Part shown: piece after piece, positions 1-12,715 of the stretch
How the letters are laid out: each line of letters begins with the position of its first letter
Numbering within the stretch: the stretch's first letter is position 1
From: Sphagnum compactum
Lineage: Eukaryota > Bryophyta > Sphagnopsida > Sphagnales
Reading direction: 5' to 3'
Length of the DNA stretch: 64,000 nt
Assembly: GCA_965153455.1 (NCBI GenBank)
Contig: OZ234503.1
Location: forward strand, 4,278,001-4,342,000
The notes under the pieces: model-generated
What the model saw: only the letters and a program-made list of their open reading frames with translations
Database searches by the model: none
Told to the model about the DNA's origin: nothing
Program-made: the position numbers and the translations under genes

Positions 1-3000
1 AGCTGTCATGACTTGCCACTTTTGATGGGCCTCTTGCCCTTTTGAAGGTCCTGTCACTGAGAACAATGTCACCTGCACATGTGATCAAGGAAAGATTTAA
101 GGGGAATTTCTGCTTCAACCTCTATGGCAACTGCAATAAGATCAATGGCAGCTCCACAGCTGTAGTGGTTCTTTCTCCACTGTTAATCGTCAGTAGTTGC
201 CACTTCAAATTTCCTCATATTGATAGCTAGAGAACTTCCATATGACATGGTTGATCAGTTGTAAGCACATCTGCCACATATATGGAATTGCTTAATGAGC
301 CTGATTGGTTAGAGCAAAAAGATGCTTACTTCTCCACGACTGTTCAAGAAGACTACATCCCCATGACTGCGCTTACGGTGACGATGCGCATCAGGCACAG
401 GCAAAAAAACTGGTGTTGCAACCTCCAAAGGTGCAGAAGCATCTACAGAGTGACCAAAAGCACGAGATGCAAATTCACCCTGTGGGAACATGGAGAATGG
501 AGAGTGCCTACAAATGGACCCATTGAATAACTGCTCCCTAACTGGAATACCAGATGTTGCAACTGCCCAGCATGGCTTGAGAGCTTCCATCATCCCACTG
601 GGGACCACTTGTTCTGTCCCACGGCCACCAACAGCCTGTTCCATAATCATCTCTCTTCAGCATATAAAGCCAAGTATAAAAAAAAGCTTTGCCTGCAATT
701 TAGAAGCTCCTTTATTTATCCATATGGCATGATACGCACCTGCACATGGTCTAAAACACCATCGCCATTGACATCAGCATGCAATCCTCCTTCCGCAAGC
801 AAGAGCTGCAAAACACAGAAACACCAAATAAATTCAGGACAGCCTCTTAATTTTCTCACTTTGTACAAGCTACTATCACATCCACACATCCACACAGACT
901 TTATCATCTCCTGGCAGTGAGCAGAGCTTAATGTTACACACTAACCAACATACTGAATTTCCATCACAATTTGGGCAGTAATGAGAAGACTTACACCATG
1001 ATGCTGTCTAGCTGAACAGAACCTAAAAGACAAGGAGAAGACCCTAGGAGACCAAGGAGAAATGGGAATGCAGAAGGAAGAGAAAGGAAAAGAAAAACAA
1101 AGTGAGGAAAGAAGGAAAAAAGGAAACAAGATAGAAGCATGATCTTTTGAGGACAATGTGGGCTTTGGAAAGCTCCTGACTTAGGACAAAGAAGAAGCCC
1201 TTGAAATAGTCATTCCAAAGACAGACACACTAAACCTTTGTGTTGATTTAACAGAAACTGTGAAGAGTAACCTTTTCTCTTCAGAAGACTAATCAAGCTC
1301 ACCATTTACAAATAACTCTTAGGAGCTACAAAAACTTTTGAGTTTTTGGGATATTGCTAGGTCCAGATTCATGTGCTTAAGAACTCTTGTTTCAAAACCC
1401 ACAGGACAAGATCAGTTACCTTACAAACTGTACGCCCAGTTGCTAAGTGGACTGCCTCAATGCCTTCTTTGAGATGTGCCACCACCACATTTGGAACCCA
1501 CCAATGAATTGTTTGGTTGGTTATCATGGGTATATACTGCATGGCCTGTCATCAACAATCAACGTGTCCCCCATAAGCCTCATCCACAAAGCCAAGTGGT
1601 GGGACATTTATAGCAACTCTTCAACACAAATCATCCATAAGATAGTCATTCAGCAAAAGTTTATCCATTTCTGACAGAAAATTCAACAACAAATATCAAG
1701 GTTTGGGTGATTAGAGTGGAGCATTTGACTGTCACTACTTTTGAAGCTATATACTGAAATCATGAGAAGTGTTTAGTTACCTTCTTGGGCTTTGCACCAA
1801 CAGCAAGGTCAACAGCCTTGCCAAGTGCATTCGAAACTTTGTTGCCAGTAGCTTCCTTGCCAGGCAATTGCTTCTCAATTGGCTTTTGAGACAGGAACGT
1901 TGCTGTATTACTTGGCAACTTCTTCACTGTGTGACGCCGATGCTTCCGGAAATGAGCTAACTCAAACCTAGTGTCCTCCCTTGAGTCCTGCAGGTGCCAC
2001 GAGAAATTTAAAGTTCTGGGGTTTTTTTTGAGGGTTAGGAGCAACCTCCCAACACCCATTGTTACTTGAGACCTGTTTCCTACTATTTGCAAAAGCATGC
2101 TATCCCAGCATGGAACCCATTAGGACAGTGTTCAAGGACAGTGGAAGTGACCTCACCACCATTACTGTGGCAAACAATGTGTATTGAACAAATTGTCTGT
2201 GTCAGATCAGCCAAGACTTATGCTGCACATATATTCCATCTTGCATAGGCTTCTTGACAACACAAGCACCAACAATGGTACAAAGAAGCCCACTTACCCA
2301 ACGGTGAGGCATCACACTGAGCACCGACTCACGATATTCTCGGCAATCAGCCTGCACCAAGAAGCCCTTCCCTGAGTCCTTGATCATGGAGTATCTTGTG
2401 CTGCCAAGTGTGATCAGGCAGAACAAACATCTGCCTGCTTCTCCTCATAAATGTTTATCTGATGATAAAGTTCAATGTCTGTGAAACTTTGAGCCCTCAA
2501 TGCCCTTGCAATTTGCAGAAAATTTTACACCAGAGTGCCAAACTCCACTGACAGGCTTGTAGTTCCTATCCACATTTAAAGTGTACTGGTTCTTCCCCTG
2601 AGAGCCCATATTGTAATTATGGGTTGATATTTCAAGAGTCACCAACAATATTGTCCAAAGATTTTCAAAAACTGGGAATGTTTGGAGAAGTTCATAAGCA
2701 TCTGAAAATAGTCCCACAATGTAGAAGAAGCCGAATGCTGGAAAAGTGAACAAAAATATGATGTTCGACACATAGAAGTGTGCCTAGAGAAGAATATTAC
2801 TGAATGCAAGTACAGGAGGGAATCACAAACCTCGCCTGTGTGCCGAGAGTTGAGAGATGCTGCATCCAGCTTGTAATTGTGTTGGGGTATCATAGGCAAT
2901 GTGAATGGGTCCCGATGGAAATCCTATGCAAAGAAAACCCATCAATCTGAAACAGCCCAGAAATGTTCAAACATATGATCTGAAGCTAATGCATACACCA

Positions 3001-5618
3001 ATCTCAAGAAAATTTTCCAACCAAGAAAGATGAACACACATATGGCAGTAATGAACAATCCTGGAGAACTTATTCTGCCTGCACCAACTCCACAATTGAA
3101 AGTTTTAAATGGATAACCTTACCTCGCTCTTATGGCTCCATCGACGCTGGCCAGTGAGCCCTGCATATGCATAATATGAGAAATGACGCTCCTTCCCTCC
3201 ACCCTGCTTTGAACTCAAGTCCTCTCCATCCTGTAAAAGGATAGCCTTTTAAACAGGTTTCCAATTCTAGCCCCCTCAAGCAGCATTTTGATGAAAAAGA
3301 TAAGACCTATTAATGTTGTTAGCAACAACATTGATACTTTGGCAAGAGGAATTTCCTGAGATTGATGCATTGTCATGGGACACTGACTGCATTAGGTCCT
3401 GTGTATAAGAGTAGCACAACAAAATAATATCATTGGTGTACCTCTTTAGTATTAGCAGGCTGTCGGTGGCGTTCAGCTTCCTTCTCAGTCAATATTGCTT
3501 CCTCAAAAGGATCCAAATGGAGCTACACACCAAACATGCATCATGTTTACATTCCATCTTACACATCAACCAAAGATAAACTTGATACAATTCTAACAGC
3601 AACCAAAGCAAACTGAAGCATGGACTCACTCATTGCAACATACACTTTTCACTAAAAGACACAAAGGATGCAAAAGAAATGTTCCAAGAACATGTTGGCC
3701 AGGTTTGTTGAAACCTTTGGTTTGTAAAACCCACAAACAGAGTGGTATACTCCTCTTGATCGCGTGTTCAGGAGGAACTCATCATTGGCATGAAAAATTT
3801 ACCAGGGGAACAGAACTGCAACCTGTGTTCCAGGGCAGCTGAGACATACTGGGCACTGTCCCATCATGCCATATATAATCTGTGCCCTACAATTTAACCC
3901 TAAGCCAGACTCTGTGCATAACCTTGAACTTGATTGTCAGCCAAATACCTGAGGTTGGACTTCCATACTGCCTCCCACAATGATGAGGCCTGTGTCACCA
4001 TGCTTTAGTGTGTAATTGCTTATTGATATTGCCACTTCTTTGTGATGAGACCCATGGGGAAACTCATCCTGCAATTGCAACATGAAGTTTTCAAGACCCC
4101 AAATGTCTGTCAGAAAGCAAAGATGTCCTGAACTTAGTTTCAAGAGCTGAAATAAAACACATGGATGTTCTTCATCATGAGTTTTGTGAGCATGAACCCA
4201 CCTGCACGTCATCTTCCCACAACTTTTTCAGATTATGATCAAAGCACATTATTGCCCATCCAGCAGTCACAACCACAATGACTTTCTTCCTCCTTTCAGT
4301 CCCTTTGTAAACACGCTTCACCTCCCCTGCGGCTATAGCTACTGGCCTCCTCCCAGTCCCAACCCTAACATTCTGTGGAAGAAGTGAAACTTCTGCCAAA
4401 ACACGTGCTTCCTCAAAGCCTTGATCTGCACTTGTCCAACGGGGCTCCAGCACCTGGGAACGAGATTCGTACAGAAAAAGGTGAGTAACTTTTCAACAGC
4501 CAACCATCTTGCAGTTGTGAAGTCAAGTGCACTTCTGTTTGGTAACAATCCATGGTGCACACAAGAGCTTCATAATGCCATGTGGGATATAGCACTAGTG
4601 GGGACTTTCACAACATACATTAGACGTGCAGAAACTGGAGCAATAACATCCCTTTTGGTAGCTTCTGAGAATTCGTTCTTTACTTTAGACAACAAAACTA
4701 AGAGTAGCTTGAGTAGAAGAGGTCACCTGCAATTTGTTGTGGGTTGCTACAAGGACTTCGAATTTTCCGTCACCGTTCAAATCAGCTATCAATGGTTGTG
4801 GCAACTGCTGAGATTCATGCCGTATAGGATTTGCGTCATCGATAACATGAAACCATGCCTCTCTGTATGAAAAGTTTCCTTCATTCTGCACCCCACAGGA
4901 AGATTCATGAAGTGGTTACAATCAAATCTGACCACTACATGCATTACATGCATTGAGAACAACCACTGGGAGCCAGCATCACAGAATCTGTTAATCCACA
5001 TACCCTATTGCATTGCTAGCTGTGATTGCATAAATCCTCTGAGATGATGATCTTAATGTTAGGTTTCTTTCCTTCTGAGATAAAACGAAACTCCTAAATT
5101 TCTAAACGGATTCCACTCAGCCTTGAACAAATCTCACAACATCATTGGAATGTGTAGCAAGTTGCTTGACCCAAGTGAGGAATCACAAAATACTTACAAA
5201 AACCCTAAAATCATATCCATGAGATGGCAGAGGGATTTCCTCCCCCCAAAAAAAGGCTTTGAAGGTAAAACCAGTCTATTAGTTCCAGCAAAAACAACAC
5301 TGAAACCACAAGAATGAGTGCGGTAATGAACGTCACTCTCATACAAGTGCGTCAAAACCATCATCACCTTGATCATAAACAAACAGTGACGAGCAACAGC
5401 TGCCATGACACCAAAAAATCCTAAAAAAACCACCAGGGTATCGAAACTTGTTGCTGAGCTCACGGGAAAATAAATAAGGTATCAGAAAGAAAAAAAAAAC
5501 ACGATCAAGGAAACATATTGAAACAAAGGTGGAGTTGGTTCCACAATTTACTTACTTGTAGCGAGAAAAAGATGGCGAACGCCGCTAGCATAAGAATAGC
5601 TAAGTCCCTTTTCCTCAT
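1..5618 (-). CDS. FG-GAP repeat-containing membrane protein (At3g51050-like), 5' 13 exons, C-terminus off window
   Basis: Exons on the minus strand, high to low: 5618-5556, 4885-4727, 4453-4202, 4068-3949, 3522-3442, 3230-3123, 2923-2831, 2351-2298, 1987-1781, 1545-1420, 805-740, 635-330, and 72 to the edge. Each has GT-AG borders and the joined reading frame is open for 569 codons. The start MRKRDLAILMLAAF opens a hydrophobic signal anchor. Calcium-loop-like FG-GAP motifs are visible as DLNGDGKFEVLVAT (exon 2) and DVNGDGVLDHV (exon 11), as in integrin-alpha-type beta-propellers. Other hallmarks are ISISNYTLKHGDTGL, VMPHRW and LKPCWAVATSG. As I recall it, the Arabidopsis family member is about 700 residues, so roughly 130 residues, including the expected C-terminal membrane helix, lie beyond position 1. 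The molecular role of this plant family is poorly known; a luminal or extracellular propeller on a membrane anchor is inferred. All 12 introns are phase 0. Confidence 0.93.
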
Positions 5619-5830
5619 GGCGTCGGAAGAGCGCGCGGCTGGCTGGGGACACCAGTGGTTTGGGAGATCTCAACACGACAAACAAACAAAAAAAACACCA
5701 AACCAAACCAAACCAAACAACACAAGAGGGAGGGTTGCAAGATTGAAGTTGGTATCCAAGAATTAGGGTTTGTTAGGGTTTGTGCCCCTTGAATATCAAC
5801 ATCAAGGACTTTGTTCAATGGGATCAATCA
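5619..5830 (-). promoter_or_regulatory. 5' leader/promoter of the FG-GAP gene with telobox-like repeats
   Basis: Immediately upstream of the FG-GAP start codon the minus strand carries two AAACCCTAA-type boxes (plus-strand GGGTTTGTTAGGGTTTG, about 5765-5781). Teloboxes are common near transcription starts of plant housekeeping genes. A poly-AC/AAAC-rich stretch lies at 5683-5730. The transcription start itself is not determinable by eye. Confidence 0.4.
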
Positions 5831-7052
5831 CTCATGTAAAAAACATATACATATTTTCTTGTGAAGATTTTCACGATTTTAAAAACACATAAGTTTATTA
5901 TGGTGTAATATAAAAGGCTTATCTCAAGACTTAACACAAAGTAATAATATGAAATTATGAAAAAAAAGAAAAAAAAAATCTAGGTCCCCGCCCACAACCC
6001 ATTATATATTCTAAAGAAAAATGAATGGGTTATTGTTTTCATTCATGTCTACTAAACATTCTCATTTCATTCACAACAAACCATGAACAATTATGCCACA
6101 TATTATCACCTTCTATGAACAAGTTTATTTAATTATTGATAATCTTTCTCATTAAAATTTAATATAAAAAATTCACAAGATTATTTCCAACAATCTTGCA
6201 AATCTCTTTGTGAATTCACTAGATTGATTTTTGTTTATAGCCTTCACACATTTAATCCAAGAATTTGTTGTTTTTCTTACCATTCTTGGTCTTCGGGTCT
6301 TGATTGATGTGTAAGAAGTTACAACAAAGTTGGTTTTTTTTTTATATTTTTTTCTTTTTCATTTTAAGAGCTTGTGAACAATGAACCAAAACTCCTAATG
6401 ATGCCATAGAGATGCTTGTGCAAAGGTCATTTGCATCACAAAATGTGTTTGACAATCGATTTGTTATTCCTATGTTGTTAGACAATTTGTTGGAGAAAAA
6501 GAAAGAAGGATTTTCACTAGGGCCATGTTGATTTTAAAACCTAAAATGAACATTGGGGGTATGTGAAATGGTCATTAAGTGTTAAATTACCATTAATTAC
6601 TATTTGTGCAAGCTTTTGTCCATCCCATTGGAAATGTTTCAATTGGAAATGTTATTTGTAGATTGTTGAAATTTTCACAAAATTTTTTTTGGAAAAAATT
6701 GGAGAATATTTTGCAATATTTTGGAGTGTTCAATTTTTTGCGATAAAATATTCAAAACAAATTAATAAAATTATTCAAGAAACATGTGTTAAAATTGCCC
6801 TTGCATTGCACTACAAGGTTTGAAATGTTTTTGTGGCGGCTCTTAATATTCCCAAATTGGATGACAATTTTTGGCTTTTGGTGTGATCAATGCACAACAT
6901 TTCATATTTTCTTTTTTGTGTGTGTGTGCGTGAGACAATGGCTAAACATGGCTATAGCTAATCTGACACCATCTCTGTAATGTATCTCATCCTCAAGAGC
7001 ATTAAGTGGCTAAACCTGGCTATAGATGATGGGGTACCTAACATAACCCAGT
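5831..7052. other. AT-rich intergenic spacer, no gene recognised
   Basis: Low-complexity A/T-rich DNA with no ORF of interest. Near the right edge a 17-base phrase, GGCTAAACMTGGCTATAG-like, occurs twice (about 6940 and 7009). GC content rises sharply at about 7060, where the next gene's leader begins. Confidence 0.5.
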
Positions 7053-7692
7053 TTAGCCGGGCACACCGTTAACGAACGAACTTCCCTTGCCATCGCCCGC
7101 CCGCCCGCTCCCGAATTCGCGACTTCCTTGCCGCAATTGGCGGTGTCGCAGTTCCTTGGAGAACCCGCGAAGAGGAGCCCGGAAGAAGATCACCGAGTCA
7201 CTTATTTTGGAGCAAGAAAGACGATCGATCGATCTATCGATCAATCATTACACATGTGTGGCGGTGTGAAGGTCATCATCAGATTATTCGTGATGGTTTT
7301 TTTTTTTTTTCCCCCTTTTTTTCCGAGTGAGCGATTGATTGATTGATTGAAAGCAAGGATCTTCCATCGCTTTTTTGTGTTTTTTGCAATGGCAAAAGGA
7401 GAAGCGCACGCGCGCACAGGAGTACATGTAAGTTTCTTCATGGTTTTTGAAATTTTCTGTCCACAGGATTTTTTTTGCAAGAGTGGTGTGTTGTTGTTGT
7501 TGTTGTTGTTGAAGAGTGAGTGCATGCATGCATGCAATGCACAAATGATGCAAGATTTACGTTTCCTTCGTGCTATGCATGTTTTGGTGGTTGCAGACGA
7601 TGATCTACATGCAATGTCGTGTTTTTGTTTTGAAGCTCGAGGAGGTTGAGGTTAGGTTGAGGTTTTAGTAGACCGGCGGGCGGGAGGACGGG
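7053..7692 (+). promoter_or_regulatory. GC-rich leader/promoter region of the coiled-coil gene
   Basis: A GC-rich block (CGCCCGCCCGC at about 7097) follows the AT-rich spacer. It is followed by simple repeats: CGATCGATCGATC-like (7222), a T run with (TGAT)n at 7330-7350, (TGT)n at 7488-7511 and (CATG)n at 7522-7537. No convincing conserved ORF lies here, although several shadow ORFs exist. A 5' UTR intron is possible (donor-like GTAAGT at 7428). The first in-frame ATG of the gene model is 7693. Confidence 0.4.
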
Positions 7693-10600
7693 ATGGCACG
7701 GACAGAAGTTAGACTTCGTTCACATTGTCTCTCGGGACGAAAGCTTCGGGCGGCTCCTCGAAAGCGAGTAATGAGTCAGAAATCGGTACCGTCGGGACAG
7801 CTAGAGCCATGGAGTCCACACGTCCTGGCGGACGAGCGATCTGATACCGAGAATTGCCCACCGACTTTGGACTACAATGTGATAGAGGAGATCGCTGATG
7901 GAGTTGAGAAGATGATTCTTGGTTGGAGTCAGCCTAATATTCAACAAGAAGATCCGGCAGTAATAACAACAACAACAGGAGGAGAAAAATCTACACACGG
8001 CTATGCCATTACTGCCTCGTTTGCTGACGAAAGCTCGACGGCAGCCTCAAAAGCTCCTTCTCATGCCACAAGAATTTTGCAGCGTGATGATCAGGTTTGT
8101 CTTTCTTGAACAAACTACTGGATGCATGCAGCTTCCCCTCTTCATTAGTGTGCAAGTGATTGTAGATCATTACTCTACTTCTACAGATTCTCTCAAACCT
8201 ACTCCAGGCCAGGCACTGGGTTCAAAACTCTGTTCTAAGTGTGACTGGGAAGAGGCTTCCTTGAAGTCCTTGATTGGAAGAATTGAGCCAATTGTGTAAC
8301 CCTAATCATAGGGCCATTAGACGGTTCAAGGTCTGGATTTGAGGGCCCAGCTGGCTGAGGGTGATAGAAAAGGGCTGGTAGCTCATTAGGTTTAATGCAA
8401 AGGGGGCAATGAATGATGCACACCATATCTGTCTCACATCTCAGCAGACATAATTTCATTCTTCTGCAGAGTATTCTCAATTTATACCCATGTGATGTGG
8501 ATGTCAGGTGGGACATTTTGGTGCAGCATACAATTCAAGCAAGAGCGAAAGCTCTGAGAGCTTCCACAACTGCTCAATTCAGATCCAGCAACAGTGTGGT
8601 GGGAGTGCAATTGCTGCTAAAATTCCAGGAGAATCTATCACTGCTGAGATTTCTTTGAATGGAAACTGCCAAGGTGCTGGCATGGAAGGTGCCATTGGTG
8701 AAATTGTCAGCACGGCAGTCAAGAACAGGTTTCTTTCAATGTGTAAAAACTCTGTTCATTAAATCTTGTTTTTGGAGGTCTTGTGTTTCTGGAGGAAGAG
8801 TATTTGGATTAGATCCAATGTCTGCACACTGACCATGGATGCAATGGGATGAGAGGTGATTGATTCCTGAAGTTGTCATTGACAAGCATGACCATGGATG
8901 CAATAGATGAGAGGTGATTGATTCCTTAAGTTGTCATTGACAAGGATGACCTTGTGGAATTGGTTTGGTATTGATCACATAGAGTTTCTCAGTTGGCCTG
9001 TATGTGGACATTTGCAATGAATTGGTTTTTGTAATTGCAGCAGGACTATGATGACTGGAGACAACAAAGGGTCAGAGAAGACAGTGACAAAGACAGCAAC
9101 ATATTGGTACATGGAAGCAAGCAACAAAGGGACAGGAAACAGAATGCAAGTGTGTGCAGAGGAAGAAGAAGAAGAAGGAGAAGAAGGGTATGAGACTCTG
9201 GGAAAGAGCCTTGATATCCAGAGAATCAGAGAGGAGAGTGGGGAAAATTCTATAACTCCTAAATCAGCAATCCCTCCAAACCTTCTCATCAGGACAGTTG
9301 ATCAAGGCATCAGTGAAAAACCGAGTATGAGGCTAAGTGGTGTGTTGAACAAAGCCTCTTCCCCTGCCCCACCTGCAGGGAAGAAACTCCAGAGTACTCA
9401 AGTGGGTATAAAACCAAAGCTTCACCTATCCATGAGCAAGAAGACAAAGCGGCTCCAAACAACTCAGGTTATGCAACCTCAAGGTCTTCCACCTCTACAG
9501 CAGACAAAATCAGAGTCCTCTGTGTCTCACCCAGGATGCTTCTCTGGTGAAGGGGAGTCAATGAAGAGTGACAGAAGTGAGTTGCATGGCCAGTCAGACT
9601 GCAGTGGGAATATGCTCTTGGTCCATGATTTGAGGCATGATACATCCTACCAGTCCTGTAATTGCTGTGCTCAAGAACTTGTAAAAGCAGTGGAAACAGG
9701 TGAATGTTCCAACCATCAGGATGATCAAATCTCCATTCTTGTATTTGGAATGTACTTTCACAATTTGAAATGAGAGACCGAGGACGTAGAATATGTGGCA
9801 TGGAGGTGGGTAGGATCATTGGGTAAAAAGATGGCAGAAACAGAAGGTATAGCTGATGATGATGCACTGGAGCAAAAAATGGCTTCTCTCACCAAATCCC
9901 ATCCACTCTCTGTTATGAAGGTACCCCTCTCCATACCAAGCACACATTTTGTCCACAGAAATAGTAAATTGTGCACAGTGGCAGAAAGAAACAGCAAGAA
10001 TTCCAGTCAATTTGGGTTGGTAAGCTTTTTAACATTCAGGTTTGAAGCAACCACTTTTTCCCTCCCTTCGATTACAATATCCAAGGTTCTCTCTAAATTT
10101 GTGTCTCTTGTGGAAGGAAATGGATGCGGGAGCCCTAGGGCAGCAGGGCAGCAAGGATGTTGAAGACCTTCAGATTGCACTTCTAGAATGTGCCATGGAG
10201 TATGAGATCAAGGTTTCTCCCTTTTCAAGTTTGGAAATGAATAATGTAGAGTTTGCATCATCCATGCAGAAGATTCCAGTTCTAGCTTGTCTTGCAATTT
10301 CAAGACCAGTTCTGCTGCTGTGCAGCATAAGAGCTTTGGTCAACCCTTCTAGTTGCCCAAAGATGTCTCATTTGACCCATGAGATTAATATGGTGCAGAC
10401 AATTGAGATGAAAATGAGGTTGAAGACAATTGGATCACAACAACCCAGTAAGTCCACGCAGCTAAGGCTCGAGTCAGGGTTGAGCAGCATCATATGCTCC
10501 AGCAAATCCAGTGACATAGTTCTTGTGGTAACAACTGGAACCTTTCTTGGAGCTCTTTCTCATGCACTTAGCCTGTGACCAAAACTATTGAAACGTAGCA

Positions 10601-12514
10601 TATTGTTGTCCCATGCTATTCTGTGACATAAGAATCTGTTGATGGAGAGGTCCCACATATGTGAGAAAGTTCCCAAATTCTTGTTAAACCCTACATACTA
10701 GAGGGCTTTTAAAAGACACTTGTATGTTTGAAAGAAATACTTTTGGGAGGTGTAGGGAGCATCAGAGTCACAGAGGGCAGAGATTTTAAAGAGGCAAATG
10801 TTCAAGCTACAGCACCAGAAAAGTGCTCTAGCCAAGGATGTGGGTCAACTGAAGAAAAGAGAGAAGTTTTCCCCTGTACCCAACCTTCATTTTCCCAGCT
10901 CCTGCTAATTCAATTATATGCTCAAGTAATTGTTTATTAAGATGTCTGACAAGTTTCAGCAGTCAACTTTCTGTAATGCAAAAGTTGGACACAAGCATGT
11001 TTTGTGTCCACACAATGCCCAGAAGTCATTCAAGAGTGAGAGCGAAATGTTTGGAATCGTTGAGCAGGAGCAGGGGCAGTGTGTGGGTCACAGGCAGTTT
11101 GAGCTTCAGAGGAGAAACCTTGATGATGCACTGCAGAGGGTCAACAGGCTTGAAGGGTAAGTTCTCATTTTCATATTTGCTTTTGACTTCTTTGAATAAT
11201 TCAAAGTATATGAACTAATAATGTAGGCCACTGACACTCTTGAAAAGGCACACTCATGAAGTTTTGGGGGCAACAGCCATGCTACCTGCAAACCATAACC
11301 CTCTCACAAAACACCCATATTATGGGGCTTTATTGCAAAAATAGAAGGTGATGGGTGTAGAGACCTAATGAAGAAGGAGGAGGAAGTGCTAGAATGGCAA
11401 CTGCGGGAGAAGTATGCCAGTGCCCAGCTTCAGCAGGCAGAAATGGCATTGCTAACGATAGAGGGCAACTTTCCAGAAGCTGTGCCACTCGATCCCTCCC
11501 ATATTCTGGCGTTACTTCCCACCCTCCGTGATTGGCTTCAGTCCCTTAAGAGGGTTTTCTCTATTGTCTCTTGAATTGGCTCATATTCTGCTTCCTCTGC
11601 TTCAAGCCCTGTCTGAATTATTTGTAACCCTACCCCCATTATACTGCTGTTGCTTGATATGTAATAGGCAGTCTCCATCAACTTTCAAATTCTTCTTTAG
11701 CTGCTCATGCTCCTGCCCTGTATCCTAAGAGGTTTTGAATTCTCTAGTGCAAGATTTGTGTGATAGAAAGACTGAAATGTGCAGGAGGAAGCAGGGTTTC
11801 TAGACACACGGATTCAGATTGAGCAATCATGCTCACCTGCAGAACTTGATGCAATTGTGTGTAATCTCACTGAAGAGATCCAGGCTTTGCAGGCAGAGCT
11901 TGGTAAATTGGTCTACTGCAGCTCGAAGCAAAAGAACTCAGTAGTTGCCCATACCCAACCTTAAAGTGCCTTGGTTCTTCGATGTTCTTTTTTGTCTTCA
12001 AAAATTTATTAACACTGCTTTTGCTTTCTGATTTTGAGTGGAGCTTCAACATGCCATCTACCTGATTATGGAAGAGTCACTTTTTGCAGCATCAGACTCA
12101 GCGAGAGTTCAAACGCGAGATGCAGATGAAACATGGCAACAGAGGCACTGTGGTCTTGGACCCACCACAACTGCGGCCCTCTGCAAACCGCCGCTTGACA
12201 CTAACATATTGGTAAACTTGGGTTAATAGACAGTTCAAGATCTGCTTTTGTTTGACAAGAAGATCATGAAACTTGTTAGCTGGCGTCCTAGTTTCTGTAA
12301 AGAAACCTGTGTCTGTTCATACATACCATGTTTCAAATATTGTCAGAGTACCAACAAGAAGCTCTCAACCTTCCATGAATATATTTATCATGGTGCATGC
12401 ACCGGGAGCTTAATTTCAGAAGGTCTTCTTATGGGTATGTTGTGATGAATATGGTGATGCTCTTCAGTGTATTATCAGAGATTTGCTGCTGATGTTGTGG
12501 TCTCCCCTGATTGA
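7693..12514 (+). CDS. unrecognised multi-exon protein with C-terminal coiled coils (~770 aa model)
   Basis: I do not recognise this family. Exons joined by GT-AG sites with matching phase: 7693-8094, 8508-8728, 9041-9699, 9814-9920, 10147-10212, 10399-10447, 10781-10875, 10960-11156, 11361-11553, 11785-11902, 12039-12211, 12479-12514 (stop). The sum is divisible by three and gives 771 codons plus stop. If the last intron is retained, the ORF ends at 12226. The N-terminus is basic (KLRAAPRKR). Exon 3 has an acidic run and a long Ser/Pro/Lys-rich, probably disordered stretch. Exons 6-11 read as heptad-like helices, for example ILKRQMFKLQHQKSALAKDV, LQRRNLDDALQRVNRLEG, VLEWQLREKYASAQLQQAE and LTEEIQALQAELG. 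A structural or cytoskeletal role is only a guess. Weakest points: the micro-exon 10399-10447, the GTACCC donor after 10875, the GTTTTC donor after 11553 and the 3' end. Confidence 0.6.
8830..8946. repeat. tandem duplication of ~59 bp inside an intron
   Basis: Two adjacent copies (8830-8888 and 8889-8946), each beginning TGACCATGGATGCAAT. They differ by a two-base length change and a few substitutions. A third partial copy starts at 8947 (TGACC). The block lies in the intron before exon 3 of the coiled-coil gene. Confidence 0.85.
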
Positions 12515-12715
12515 ATCATCAGACATCTGCTCCTGGTGTGATGATGCCAATCAGCTGTTGCTGCTCATCAGTATTTTCATTCATCTTCATTCAGCCTTTG
12601 AGAGCTGCCTCTTCATCTGGACTCCAGTTTCAGGTTTGTTCGTCTACTTTTCTCCCTTTTCCAAATTGCATGTCCTGCTGTAGGTGGGGTGGGTTCATGA
12701 CAATTAAGAACCACC

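Noticed and set aside
7241-7553. Overlapping ORFs on both strands with Gln/Asn/His runs
   Set aside because: They are produced by (TGT)n, (CATG)n and T-run simple repeats in the leader of the coiled-coil gene.
9469-9867. 132-codon minus-strand ORF
   Set aside because: It is the shadow of the large exon 3 of the coiled-coil gene, which has better phase-linked neighbours.
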